Below, in pieces: positions 6,344 to 13,600 of a DNA stretch of 64,000 bases. The stretch comes from an uncultured Leifsonia sp. (GTDB lineage: Bacteria > Actinomycetota > Actinomycetes > Actinomycetales > Microbacteriaceae): NCBI RefSeq assembly GCF_945957465.1, contig NZ_CAMFLC010000007.1:62001-126000 (forward strand), in the 5' to 3' direction. The notes beneath the pieces were generated by a model. The model saw only the letters and a program-made list of their open reading frames with translations. It was not told where the DNA came from and did no database searches. How positions within the stretch are numbered: the stretch's first letter is position 1; every line of letters starts with the position of its first letter. The translations under genes and the position numbers were made by a program.

Positions 6344-9300
6344 TCAGCCTCGGGCATCGGCCAGCACCGCCAGCCCGCGCACGGCCGCCGCATCCCGCGT
6401 CAGCCCCGCCGCCGCCGCCTGCGCCGCGGCCAGCCGCTCATCGCCCCACACGCGACGCACCCGCGCCGCGAGCGGGCCGCGCCGCAGGCTCTCGATGTCC
6501 TGCCGGGAGTTCGACCGCTCGGCCAGCGCGAACAGCTCCAGGCCGCTGTCGACCCACGGGTCGCCGTGCGCCGCTGCGACCTCGGCGTCGAGCATCCAGA
6601 TCGCGTAGCCGAGGAGCCCGGTGCCGACGACCGGCTTGTCCAGGTAGGGCGGGCTCAGGCGCCCGTTCACCAGCACGCGTGTCCGCAGCCGCCGGGCCGC
6701 CGCCTCCGTGTCCTCCCGGTCCAGCAGGTCCGGGGCCGCCTCCTGCGCACGCAGCCGGGCCGCGACCAGCGCGGCGCCGAGGATCGTGAGCCACGGGTTG
6801 GCGACCGCGTCGCGCCCCGCCGAAGTGTCGTCGAGGTAGACGCCGATGGCCTCCTCGTAGAGCCGCACGCCCGCGCTGAAGTCGCCCTCGGCCAGCGCGA
6901 TCTCCGCCATGCCGGCGAATCCGATGCCGTGGTAGTCGACGTAGTCGAAGCCGGTGCGGTCGACCTCTTCGTAGAGGTAGTTCTCGAGCAGGATCCGCCC
7001 GCGCGCGATGTCGCCCGCCGAGATGGAGTTGACCGCGATCAGCCAGTCCAGCTGCCGCAGGTCGCCGGTGGCCTGGAGCAGCGCCAGGCCGGCGTGCGCC
7101 CGCTCGGCCCACTCGAGCGCCTCGCGCGGGTGGGCCAGCTGGCTGTGCAGCTGGGCGAGCGCCTGCGCCGCCGACGCGATCGACCAGGCGTCCTCCGCCT
7201 CCCGGGCCTTGGCGTGCGCGTGGGAGGCCGTGACGAGGGCATCGTCGAGCTCGCCGGCGTTCTCCTGCAGCTGCGCCGTGAGGAGGCTGCCCATCGCCGC
7301 CAGCTCCGGGTCGTCCGAGCGGCTGAACTCGGCGAGCAGGCGCATGCCCGGTTCGACATGACCCGCCGAGAGCACCAGGCCGGCGATCGCGTCGAGGCGC
7401 GGGTCGCCGAACGGCCGTTCGCGCCGCAGCCTCCGCAGGCGCGAGATGGCGCGGACGGCGGTGCGCAGCCCGGCGTAGAGGAACGTGCCGCCGACCAGCG
7501 CGTAGCACGCCGCCGCCGCGTCGCGGTCGTCGCCGTCGGGCTCCCAGCCGTCGAGCGCATCCATCACCGCCGGCCCGAACCCCAAGACCTCGGTGTGCAT
7601 GCTCCGCAGCGACCAGTAGTAGGCCAGCAGCGCGAACACGGCGGCCGCGATCTCCGGCCGCCGCCCGTCGATCGCCGAGCGCAGCACCGCGACCAGATTG
7701 TCCTGCTCGGCTGTCACGCGCGCGAACGTCGGCACCTGCGCGGGGCCGTGCATGTGCGCGAGGGCATGGCGTGCGAAGCCGACGGCCCACGCGTCCACGC
7801 CGTCGCGGACCTCGCCGGTCTCGCCCGCCGAAGCGAGCTCCCGTTCGCCGAACTCCCGGACGGTCTCGAGCATGCGGTAGCGGAGGATGCCGGTGGCCGC
7901 GTCCTCCGACACCGTCACGAGCGATTGCGCGACGAGCGCGTCGAGGTCGTCGAGGACGGATGCGCCGCCCGTGCCGGCGACGGCCTCCGCCGCATCGGTG
8001 CTGAAGCCGTCGGGGAAGACCGAGAGCCGGCGCATCAGCGACTGCTCGGACGCTCCCAGCAGGTTCCAGCTCCAATCGATGACCGCGAACAGGGTGCGAT
8101 GACGTTCCGGGGCCGTGCGATCGCCTCCGGTCAGCAGCGCGAACCGGTTGCCCAGGCGGCGTGCGATCTCCTCCACCGACAGTGAGCGTGTCCGGGCGGC
8201 CGCGAGCTCGATGGCGAGGGGGAGGCCGTCGAGCCGTTCGCACAACCGGGCCACGGCCTCCGGAGGCAGCACGACGCCCGGCCGCGCCGCCCTCGCCCGC
8301 TCGGCGAACAGCCGAGCTGCGGGCCCGTCGTCGTCGGAGGGCAGCGGGCCGAGGGCGTAGACGCGCTCGGCGCCGATCGCGAGCGGCGCGCGACTCGTGG
8401 CGAGTACCCGCACTGTCGGGGTCGACGAGAGGATGTCCTCGATGTAGGCCGCTGCGGCATCCACGATGTGCTCGCAGTTGTCGACGATGAGCAGGGTCTC
8501 ACGCTCCGAGAGCAGCCCCAGGATCCGCGAGCGCAGATCGAGCTGGGCTCCGGGCTCGGCGAGGCGGGTGGTCCGGGCCTCGCGGATGCCGAGCGTGGAG
8601 GCGAACGCCAGCTCCACGTCGTCGCCGGTCCGCACGCTCGCCAGCTCGACCAGGATCACCGCCGGCGTGTGGATGGCGCGCTGGCCGACCTCGTTCGCCA
8701 GCCGCGTCTTGCCCAGCCCGCCGGCGCCGAGGATCGTGGTCAATCGGGAGGTCGCGACGAGGTCCTCGACGGCGTCGAGGTCGTACTCGCGGCCGACGAG
8801 CGCGTTCGGGGCCGTGCGCAGCCCGATGCGGACCCGGCGGGGCGCGGCGGCCTCGCGATCGTCCTCCTCGGCGAGGAGCTGCGCGTTCAGGGCGACCAGT
8901 TCGGGGCCGGGGCGCGTGCCCAGGCGGTCGAGGAGGGCCTCCTTCAGCTCGGCGAACGCCAGCAGGGCGTCGCTGCGCCGTCCGGCGTCGGCGAGGGCGC
9001 GCATCCGCTCGGCGTGCAGAGTCTCGTCGTACGGGCGCTCCGCGAGCAGGCGCTGGAGGTCCGCCAGCGCTGTCGCCGTGTCGCCGCTCTCGCGGGCCGC
9101 GCCGGCGCGCACCGCCAGCAGGTCGGAGCGCAGTTCGCCGGCCGCCCGCGCGAGCTCGTCGGCCAGCCGCGTTCCGCCCAACTCCAGCCCGGGCTCACCG
9201 CGCCACAGCAGGAGGCCCGTGTTCGCGACCCGTGCGGCCTCAGCCGGGTCGCCCGCCGCGCGCGCGGCACGCGCCTGCCCGAGCAGTGCGCGCGCGAGTC

Positions 9301-9610
9301 CGAGGTCGGTGCGGTCGGCCGCGACCGCGAGTGCGTAACCGGACGGCGTCGACTCCAGCAGGCCGTTCGCGGTGGCCGTCCGCACGCGGGAGACCAGCGT
9401 CTGCAGCGCGGCACGTTCCTGGCGTGGCGGGGTGTCGTCCCAGAGGTCTTCGACCAGTGTCGCGACCGACGCTGTTCCGTCGGCCAGCACCAGCGCGACG
9501 AGGAGGCTCTTGCCGCGCGTGCCCGGCGGCTCGGCGAGCGTGCCCGTGCGGTCTTCGGCGAGCACCGGGCCGAGCACGGCGACACGGAGGCTGGCGGGCG
9601 CGGATTCCAC
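6344..9610 (-). CDS. SARP/AfsR-type transcriptional regulator with ATPase and TPR-like region
   Basis: A 1088-residue regulator. Residues 8-95 form the OmpR-like winged helix (LRVAVLGPV, then LVEDLWDDTPP and ALQTLVSRVR). Residues about 100-248 form the bacterial transcriptional activator (BTAD) domain. An NB-ARC/STAND ATPase follows, with Walker A GAGGLGKT at 295-302 and Walker B LLIVDNCEH near 373-381, plus LPLAIELAAARTR. The C-terminal 450 residues are Ala/Leu-rich helical repeats, TPR-like. This is the AfsR architecture. The GTG start at 9610 lies six bases after minus-strand TAAGAT (9617-9622), without a Shine-Dalgarno. Its likely target is the exporter operon ending 90 bp away, whose promoter has heptamers at 11-bp spacing; this is inference. 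Confidence 0.9.
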   Translation of the reverse strand: MESAPASLRVAVLGPVLAEDRTGTLAEPPGTRGKSLLVALVLADGTASVATLVEDLWDDTPPRQERAALQTLVSRVRTATANGLLESTPSGYALAVAADRTDLGLARALLGQARAARAAGDPAEAARVANTGLLLWRGEPGLELGGTRLADELARAAGELRSDLLAVRAGAARESGDTATALADLQRLLAERPYDETLHAERMRALADAGRRSDALLAFAELKEALLDRLGTRPGPELVALNAQLLAEEDDREAAAPRRVRIGLRTAPNALVGREYDLDAVEDLVATSRLTTILGAGGLGKTRLANEVGQRAIHTPAVILVELASVRTGDDVELAFASTLGIREARTTRLAEPGAQLDLRSRILGLLSERETLLIVDNCEHIVDAAAAYIEDILSSTPTVRVLATSRAPLAIGAERVYALGPLPSDDDGPAARLFAERARAARPGVVLPPEAVARLCERLDGLPLAIELAAARTRSLSVEEIARRLGNRFALLTGGDRTAPERHRTLFAVIDWSWNLLGASEQSLMRRLSVFPDGFSTDAAEAVAGTGGASVLDDLDALVAQSLVTVSEDAATGILRYRMLETVREFGERELASAGETGEVRDGVDAWAVGFARHALAHMHGPAQVPTFARVTAEQDNLVAVLRSAIDGRRPEIAAAVFALLAYYWSLRSMHTEVLGFGPAVMDALDGWEPDGDDRDAAAACYALVGGTFLYAGLRTAVRAISRLRRLRRERPFGDPRLDAIAGLVLSAGHVEPGMRLLAEFSRSDDPELAAMGSLLTAQLQENAGELDDALVTASHAHAKAREAEDAWSIASAAQALAQLHSQLAHPREALEWAERAHAGLALLQATGDLRQLDWLIAVNSISAGDIARGRILLENYLYEEVDRTGFDYVDYHGIGFAGMAEIALAEGDFSAGVRLYEEAIGVYLDDTSAGRDAVANPWLTILGAALVAARLRAQEAAPDLLDREDTEAAARRLRTRVLVNGRLSPPYLDKPVVGTGLLGYAIWMLDAEVAAAHGDPWVDSGLELFALAERSNSRQDIESLRRGPLAARVRRVWGDERLAAAQAAAAGLTRDAAAVRGLAVLADARG

Positions 9611-9667
9611 TCGCCGATCTTAGCCAGCGTGGCACACCGCTCGCGGCACCGCGCGTAGGCTCAGCCC
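9611..9667. promoter_or_regulatory. Divergent leaderless promoters for SARP gene and methyltransferase
   Basis: In 57 bp there is a minus-strand TAAGAT (9617-9622), six bases before the SARP GTG, and a plus-strand TAGGCT (9656-9661), six bases before the methyltransferase ATG. Neither start has a Shine-Dalgarno. The -35 regions would face each other inside the gap. Two GCGGTG hexamers sit 12 bp apart on the minus strand, which is not the 11-bp SARP spacing. Confidence 0.7.
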
Positions 9668-10249
9668 ATGGCGTTCGACTGGTCCCGCTTCTACGAGAAG
9701 CAAGGCGGACGCGGGGTGCGCCCCACGTTCGAGGCGGCACTCGACGCGTGGGACGGCGCTCCGGGGTTCGCGGTCGATCTGGGCTGCGGTGACGGTGTGG
9801 AGACGCGCGAGCTCGCCGAGCGCGGCTGGAGCGTGCTGGCGGTCGACGCGGACCCCGGCGTCGACGACCGGGTGCGGGCGGGGCTCTCTCCGGAGGCGTC
9901 CGCGCGGGTGGAGACCCGGCGGGCAGCGTTCGAGGCGCTCGGCGAGCTGCCGCGGGCGGAGATCGTCTACGCCGGGTTCGCGCTCCCGTTCTGCGACCCC
10001 ACGCGGTTCCCCTATCTGTGGGCCGACATCCGCGACGCGATCGAGCCGGGCGGCCTGTTCGCGGGGGAGCTGTTCGGGCCGCACGACGAGTGGTTCGGGC
10101 GGCCCGGGATGAACTTCCACGACCGCAGCGGCGTGGAGGCCATGCTCACGGGGCTCGAGGTGCTCCGCCTGGTGGAGGACGACCGCCGCGGGATGTCGTT
10201 CGAGGGGCCCAAGCACTGGCACGTGTTCCACATCGTCGCGCGCGCCTGA
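9668..10249 (+). CDS. Class I SAM-dependent methyltransferase, substrate unknown
   Basis: A 193-residue soluble Rossmann methyltransferase. Motif I is FAVDLGCGDGVETRELA (about 37-53), the acidic end of strand 2 is VLAVDADPG, and the post-motif region EIVYAGFALPFCDP precedes IEPGGLFAGELFGPHDEWFG. The C-terminus, KHWHVFHIVARA, is the closing beta hairpin. The substrate cannot be inferred. The start ATG at 9668 is preceded by TAGGCT six bases upstream and no Shine-Dalgarno, hence probably leaderless. It is divergent from the SARP regulator and shares its 57-bp promoter gap, so joint regulation is possible but unproven. The following 190 bp to vapB hold nothing coding that I can support. Confidence 0.88.
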   Translation: MAFDWSRFYEKQGGRGVRPTFEAALDAWDGAPGFAVDLGCGDGVETRELAERGWSVLAVDADPGVDDRVRAGLSPEASARVETRRAAFEALGELPRAEIVYAGFALPFCDPTRFPYLWADIRDAIEPGGLFAGELFGPHDEWFGRPGMNFHDRSGVEAMLTGLEVLRLVEDDRRGMSFEGPKHWHVFHIVARA

Positions 10250-10428
10250 GCGGCGGTGGACGGTCGGCTCCTCCTCCACAAGGCGCAGGCCGTGCGACTT
10301 GTCCACGGTTTCGCGCGACGCGTCCGCAGGCCGTCGCCCGTCGGACACGATGGACGCAGTGAGCACGCGTTCGTGCTCGCGTCCCGCCTTCGACGCTCAG
10401 GAGACCTGCACAATGCCATCACTGCTGC

Positions 10429-10444
10429 TAAAGTGCATGCATGC
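10429..10444 (+). promoter_or_regulatory. vapBC -10 element and palindrome over the start codon
   Basis: TAAAGT (10429-10434) ends six bases before the antitoxin ATG. GCATGCATGC (10435-10444) is a perfect 10-bp palindrome spanning the transcription and translation start. VapB-type antitoxins repress their own operon at palindromes, so this is a candidate operator. Confidence 0.6.
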
Positions 10445-10674
10445 CCATTTCGATCACCATCCGGTCCGTTCCCGACGATGTCCGCGACGAACTCGCGGCG
10501 CGCGCGGCGCGGTCGGGACGCTCACTCCAGGAGTACCTCGTGCATGAACTCACCCGGCTGGCGGGCAAGCGACCCATCGACGACGTCCTCGACGGCATCC
10601 GCCGCCGCGCCGAGCACTTCCCTCCGATCGACAGGGAGGTCGTCCTCGACATCATCGCCGGAGGTCGCGAATGA
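10441..10674 (+). CDS. vapB: VapB/FitA-like antitoxin
   Basis: A 77-residue antitoxin. The N-terminus MPISITIRSVPDDVRDELAA continues into SGRSLQEYLVHEL, a ribbon-helix-helix DNA-binding domain of the FitA/Arc type. The C-terminal part (about 45-77, ending IIAGGRE) would wrap the toxin. The ATG at 10441 lies six bases after TAAAGT with no Shine-Dalgarno, so the antitoxin is probably read from a leaderless mRNA. Its TGA overlaps the toxin ATG (ATGA at 10671-10674), the usual coupling in type II modules. Autoregulation through the overlapping GCATGCATGC palindrome is inferred. Confidence 0.9.
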   Translation: MPISITIRSVPDDVRDELAARAARSGRSLQEYLVHELTRLAGKRPIDDVLDGIRRRAEHFPPIDREVVLDIIAGGRE

Positions 10675-11114
10675 TCGGCGTCGCACCCGGCCTACCCGAG
10701 ACGGTCGTCGTCGATACGAGTGCACTGGTCGGCCTGCTCATCGACCCCTCCGAGGCCGGCCGGGCCGTCGCGGAACGGCTGCGCGGTCGCGATCTGGCCG
10801 CCCCCGACCTGATATTCGTCGAGGCGGCGAACGTCTTGCGCAGGCTTCGCCTGCGCGGACTGCTCAGCGACGCGGAGGCATCAATGGCGTACGCCGAGCT
10901 GCTGGAGCTTCCGATCGAGGTCTGGCCGTTCGAGACGGTCGAGCATCGCGTCTGGGAGTTGCGTCACGGCATGAGCGCGTTCGACGCGACGTTCGTGGCG
11001 CTGGCCGAGCTCCTCACCGCTCCTCTCGTGACCAGCGACGGCCGGCTCGCGCGAGCGGCCGAGTCACTGCCCGCCGCCCGGGTTCGGCGAGTGGAGGTGG
11101 TCGAAACGCGCTGA
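10671..11114 (+). CDS. vapC: VapC-type PIN-domain ribonuclease toxin
   Basis: A 147-residue PIN-domain protein, expected to be a Mg-dependent endoribonuclease that stalls growth by cutting RNA when released from VapB. The acidic quartet is visible: D15 in VVVDTSALV, E51 in FVEAANVLRR, D105 in SAFDATFVALAE and D123 in VTSDGRLA. The length is normal for the family, so the toxin appears intact. It overlaps the antitoxin gene by four bases and depends on its translation. The gene ends six bases before the end of the convergent CoA-binding protein gene, leaving no room for a separate terminator. Confidence 0.93.
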   Translation: MIGVAPGLPETVVVDTSALVGLLIDPSEAGRAVAERLRGRDLAAPDLIFVEAANVLRRLRLRGLLSDAEASMAYAELLELPIEVWPFETVEHRVWELRHGMSAFDATFVALAELLTAPLVTSDGRLARAAESLPAARVRRVEVVETR

Positions 11115-11120
11115 CGCGCC

Positions 11121-11720
11121 TCAGCGGATGGTCTTGCGGGATGTGATCTGGCCGGTGTCGAAGCCCAGCAGATGCAAGCCGCCGTGGAAGCGGGCGTGCT
11201 CGATCTTGATGCAGCGATCCATCACCACGGTGAGGCCGAGCGACTCTCCGTGCTCCGCGGCCTCCTGGTTCCAGATCCCGAGCTGCACCCAGACCGTCGG
11301 GACGCCCAGCGCGGCGGCTTCGTCGATCACGCTCGGGATGTCGGCCGGACGGCGGAAGACGTCCACGATGTCCGGCACCTCCGGAAGCGAGGCCAGGTCG
11401 GGATACGCCGGGTGGCCCAGGATCGTGTCGGCGTTGGGATTGACGAAGTACACGCGGAAGTCGGTGGACTGCAGCAAGTACGTTCCCACGAAATAGCTCG
11501 AGCGGGTCGGATTGGACGACGCCCCCACGATCGCCACGGACTTCGCCGCGCGGAGGATGCGCAGTCGTTCCTTGGCGTCCGGTCCGGTCCAGGTGCGCTG
11601 CGACTTGAGCAGCTTCGCCAGCGGCGAGTCCGAGGGAAGCGAGCAGCTGAGTCCGTTCACGAGCTGCACGTCGGTCAGGTCGGTTCCCGATGTGGCTGTC
11701 GCCGCGTCCGTCGTCGTCAT
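11121..11720 (-). CDS. CoA-binding (YccU-like) protein
   Basis: A 199-residue protein. After a 55-residue Thr/Asp-rich extension, residues about 60-185 match the CoA-binding Rossmann domain: KSVAIVGASSNPTRSSYFVGTYL, FVNPNADTILGHPAYPDLASLPEVPDIVDVFRRP and the ending GVPTVWVQLGIWNQEAAEHGESLGLTVVMDRC. Family members resemble the CoA-binding domain of succinyl-CoA synthetase; the biological role is mostly unknown. The ATG at 11720 overlaps the metY stop (ATGA), and AAGGAGA lies eight bases upstream inside metY, so it is coupled to methionine synthesis. This gene pair is commonly found together in actinobacteria. Confidence 0.88.
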   Translation of the reverse strand: MTTTDAATATSGTDLTDVQLVNGLSCSLPSDSPLAKLLKSQRTWTGPDAKERLRILRAAKSVAIVGASSNPTRSSYFVGTYLLQSTDFRVYFVNPNADTILGHPAYPDLASLPEVPDIVDVFRRPADIPSVIDEAAALGVPTVWVQLGIWNQEAAEHGESLGLTVVMDRCIKIEHARFHGGLHLLGFDTGQITSRKTIR

Positions 11721-13015
11721 GCTGCCGTCTCCTTCAGCGCCGCGCTCAGCGCTTGGTCCAGATCGTAGATGATGTCGTCCACGTCTTCGATGCCGACGCT
11801 GATGCGCACGACGCCGGGGAGGACGCCCGCGTCGAGGAGCTGCTGCTCGGTCAGCTGCGCGTGCGTGGTCGAGGCCGGGTGGATGACGAGGGTCTTGGCG
11901 TCGCCGATGTTCGCCAGATGGCTCGCCAGGTTGAGCGACTCGATGAGGCGCTGGCCGACCTCCCGGCCGCCCGCCACCACGAACGAGAACACGCTGCCCG
12001 GCCCCTGAGGCAGGTACTTCCGCGCCCGGTCGTGGTGCGGGTGCTCCGGCAGCCCGGCCCAGTAGACCTTCTCGATGCGGGGGTCGGCGTCGAGCCATTC
12101 GGCGACCGCGCGCGCATTGTCCACGTGGGCCTGGATGCGGTACGGCAGCGTCTCGACTCCCTGGGCGAGCAGGAAGGCGGAGTGCGGCGCGAGCGACGGG
12201 CCGATGTCGCGCAGCTGCTCGGCGCGCAGCCGCGTGAGGAATGCGTACTCGCCGAAGTTGCCCGACCACTGCAGGCCGCCGTACGACGGGACCGGCTCGC
12301 CGAACAGCGGGAACTTGTCGGTGTGCCAGTCGAAGCGACCGCTCTCGACCACGACGCCGCCGAGGGTCGTGCCGTGGCCGCCGAGGAACTTGGTGGCGGA
12401 GTGGATGACGATGTCGGCGCCCCACTCGATCGGACGGTTGAGGTACGGCGTCGCGATGGTGGAGTCGATGATGAGCGGCAGCCCGGCGGCGTGGGCCACC
12501 TGCGCGAGGCCCTCGATGTCGGCGATCTCGCCGGACGGGTTGGCGATCGTCTCGGCGAAGACGAGCTTCGTGCGGTCGTTGATGGCCGCGGCGTAGTCGG
12601 CTGGGTCGGAGCTCTGCACGAAGGTGGTCTCCACGCCGAACCGGCGGAGCGTGACGTCCAGCTGGGTGATCGATCCGCCGTACAGGTTGGCGGACGCGAC
12701 GATGTGGTCACCCGCGCCGGCGAGCGACGCGAAGGTGATGTACTGCGCGCTCAGTCCGCTCGCGGTCGCGACGGCGCCCAAGCCGCCTTCGAGGCTCGCG
12801 ATGCGCTCCTCGAACGAGGCCACGGTCGGATTGGCGAGCCGGGAGTAGATGTTGCCGTACTTCTGCAGCGCGAAGCGCGCCGCGGCATCCGCGGTGTCGT
12901 CGAAGACGAAAGCGCTCGTCTGGTAGATCGGGAGGGCGCGTGCTCCGGTCACGGGGTCGGGGATGTTGCCCGCGTGGATCGCACGCGTCCGGAAGCCATA
13001 TTCGCGATCAGCCAT
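11717..13015 (-). CDS. metY: O-acetylhomoserine aminocarboxypropyltransferase (sulfhydrylase)
   Basis: A 432-residue PLP enzyme of the Cys/Met metabolism family that makes homocysteine from O-acetylhomoserine and sulfide. The PLP lysine is K209 in HSATKFLGGHGT. The N-terminus FRTRAIHAGNIPDPVTGARALPIYQT and the long WHTDKFPLFGEPVPSYGGLQW insertion are typical of MetY rather than MetB. The ATG at 13015 follows minus-strand TAGCGT (13022-13027) by six bases, with no Shine-Dalgarno, so the operon mRNA is probably leaderless. The stop overlaps the CoA-binding gene start. With the sulfurtransferase and methyltransferase nearby, sulfur metabolism is a loose theme only. Confidence 0.95.
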   Translation of the reverse strand: MADREYGFRTRAIHAGNIPDPVTGARALPIYQTSAFVFDDTADAAARFALQKYGNIYSRLANPTVASFEERIASLEGGLGAVATASGLSAQYITFASLAGAGDHIVASANLYGGSITQLDVTLRRFGVETTFVQSSDPADYAAAINDRTKLVFAETIANPSGEIADIEGLAQVAHAAGLPLIIDSTIATPYLNRPIEWGADIVIHSATKFLGGHGTTLGGVVVESGRFDWHTDKFPLFGEPVPSYGGLQWSGNFGEYAFLTRLRAEQLRDIGPSLAPHSAFLLAQGVETLPYRIQAHVDNARAVAEWLDADPRIEKVYWAGLPEHPHHDRARKYLPQGPGSVFSFVVAGGREVGQRLIESLNLASHLANIGDAKTLVIHPASTTHAQLTEQQLLDAGVLPGVVRISVGIEDVDDIIYDLDQALSAALKETAA

Positions 13016-13119
13016 GCGGCCACGCTACCCGAGGCCGCCGGGGCACCGGACGCGCTGCTCGTAACACGCGGACATCGACCGGCCGGCCGCGTGCACTGCG
13101 TGTGCACAGCGTGCCGCTG

Positions 13120-13125
13120 TACCGT
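13120..13125 (+). promoter_or_regulatory. -10 element (TACCGT) for the guanidinium exporter
   Basis: TACCGT would start transcription near 13131-13133, about 20 nt before the riboswitch aptamer. Two GTGCAC hexamers at 13091-13096 and 13102-13107, exactly 11 bp apart, lie where a -35 or operator would be. No clear TTGACA-like -35 is seen. Confidence 0.5.
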
Positions 13126-13150
13126 AGGGGCGATCGCGGCGACGGCGATC

Positions 13151-13192
13151 CCGGACGACGGTTCAGTACCCGGCACGCGACAAGACTGGCCA
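13151..13192 (+). promoter_or_regulatory. Guanidine-III riboswitch (ykkC-III, PreQ-unrelated pseudoknot class)
   Basis: The leader holds the three conserved blocks of the guanidine-III aptamer in order and at proper distances: CCGGACGA (13151-13158), TACCCGG (13167-13173) and GACAAGAC (13179-13186). The two CCGG strings can pair as the pseudoknot helix. GGTTCAGT and ACTGGCC form the P1 helix with compensatory differences from the actinobacterial examples I remember. The P1 3' strand touches the Shine-Dalgarno AAGGAG (13192-13197), so guanidine probably switches translation on. The gene behind it is a guanidinium exporter, the classic partner. Confidence 0.87.
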
Positions 13193-13205
13193 AGGAGTCG
13201 TCATC

Positions 13206-13520
13206 GTGTCGTGGATCGTCCTCATCCTCTCCGGCGTGCTCGAAGCCGTGTGGGCCACCGCTCTGGGGAGGTCGGCCGGCTTCACCCGGCTCTGGCCGAG
13301 CCTCGTCTTCGCCGTCGCCCTGCTGGCCTCGATGGCCGGGCTCGCCTACGCGATGCGCGAGATCTCCACCGGCACCGCCTACGCCGTGTGGGTGGGCATC
13401 GGCGCAGCACTCACCGTGGTCTACGCGATGTTCTTCGGCGGCGATGGCTTCTCGCCGGTGAAGCTGTTGCTCATCCTCGGCCTGGTCGCGTGCGTGATCG
13501 GGCTCAAGCTGGTGCACTGA
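13206..13520 (+). CDS. gdx: SMR-family guanidinium exporter (Gdx/SugE)
   Basis: A 104-residue inner-membrane protein with four transmembrane helices (about 2-20, 28-48, 57-77, 84-103). It belongs to the small multidrug resistance superfamily and exchanges guanidinium for protons as a dual-topology dimer. Glu13 in SGVLEAVWAT is the essential proton/substrate carboxylate. STGTAYAVWVGIG matches the Gdx subgroup rather than the EmrE-like exporters. The GTG start at 13206 has AAGGAG seven bases upstream, directly after the guanidine-III aptamer, which fixes the function firmly. The last 14 bases, including the TGA, are part of a 19-bp tandem duplication. Confidence 0.95.
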   Translation: MSWIVLILSGVLEAVWATALGRSAGFTRLWPSLVFAVALLASMAGLAYAMREISTGTAYAVWVGIGAALTVVYAMFFGGDGFSPVKLLLILGLVACVIGLKLVH

Positions 13521-13544
13521 CGCCGAGCTGGTGCACGGACGCCG
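13507..13544. repeat. 19-bp tandem duplication across the gdx stop codon
   Basis: The unit AGCTGGTGCACTGACGCCG (13507-13525) is repeated directly at 13526-13544 with a single T-to-G difference that falls in the TGA. Only the first copy contains the stop; the second is non-coding. The remaining 56 bp to the sedolisin stop show no clear hairpin. Confidence 0.9.
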
Positions 13545-13600
13545 AGCCGCAGTCTTCGTGTCGGGCGATTTGGTCGCGTGGATCGAGCACCCGGCTCATC

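Noticed and set aside
4402-10249. Antibiotic biosynthetic cluster suggested by SARP, exporter and methyltransferase
   Set aside because: No PKS, NRPS, terpene, RiPP or other biosynthetic enzymes are nearby; the drrAB-type exporter alone is not evidence.
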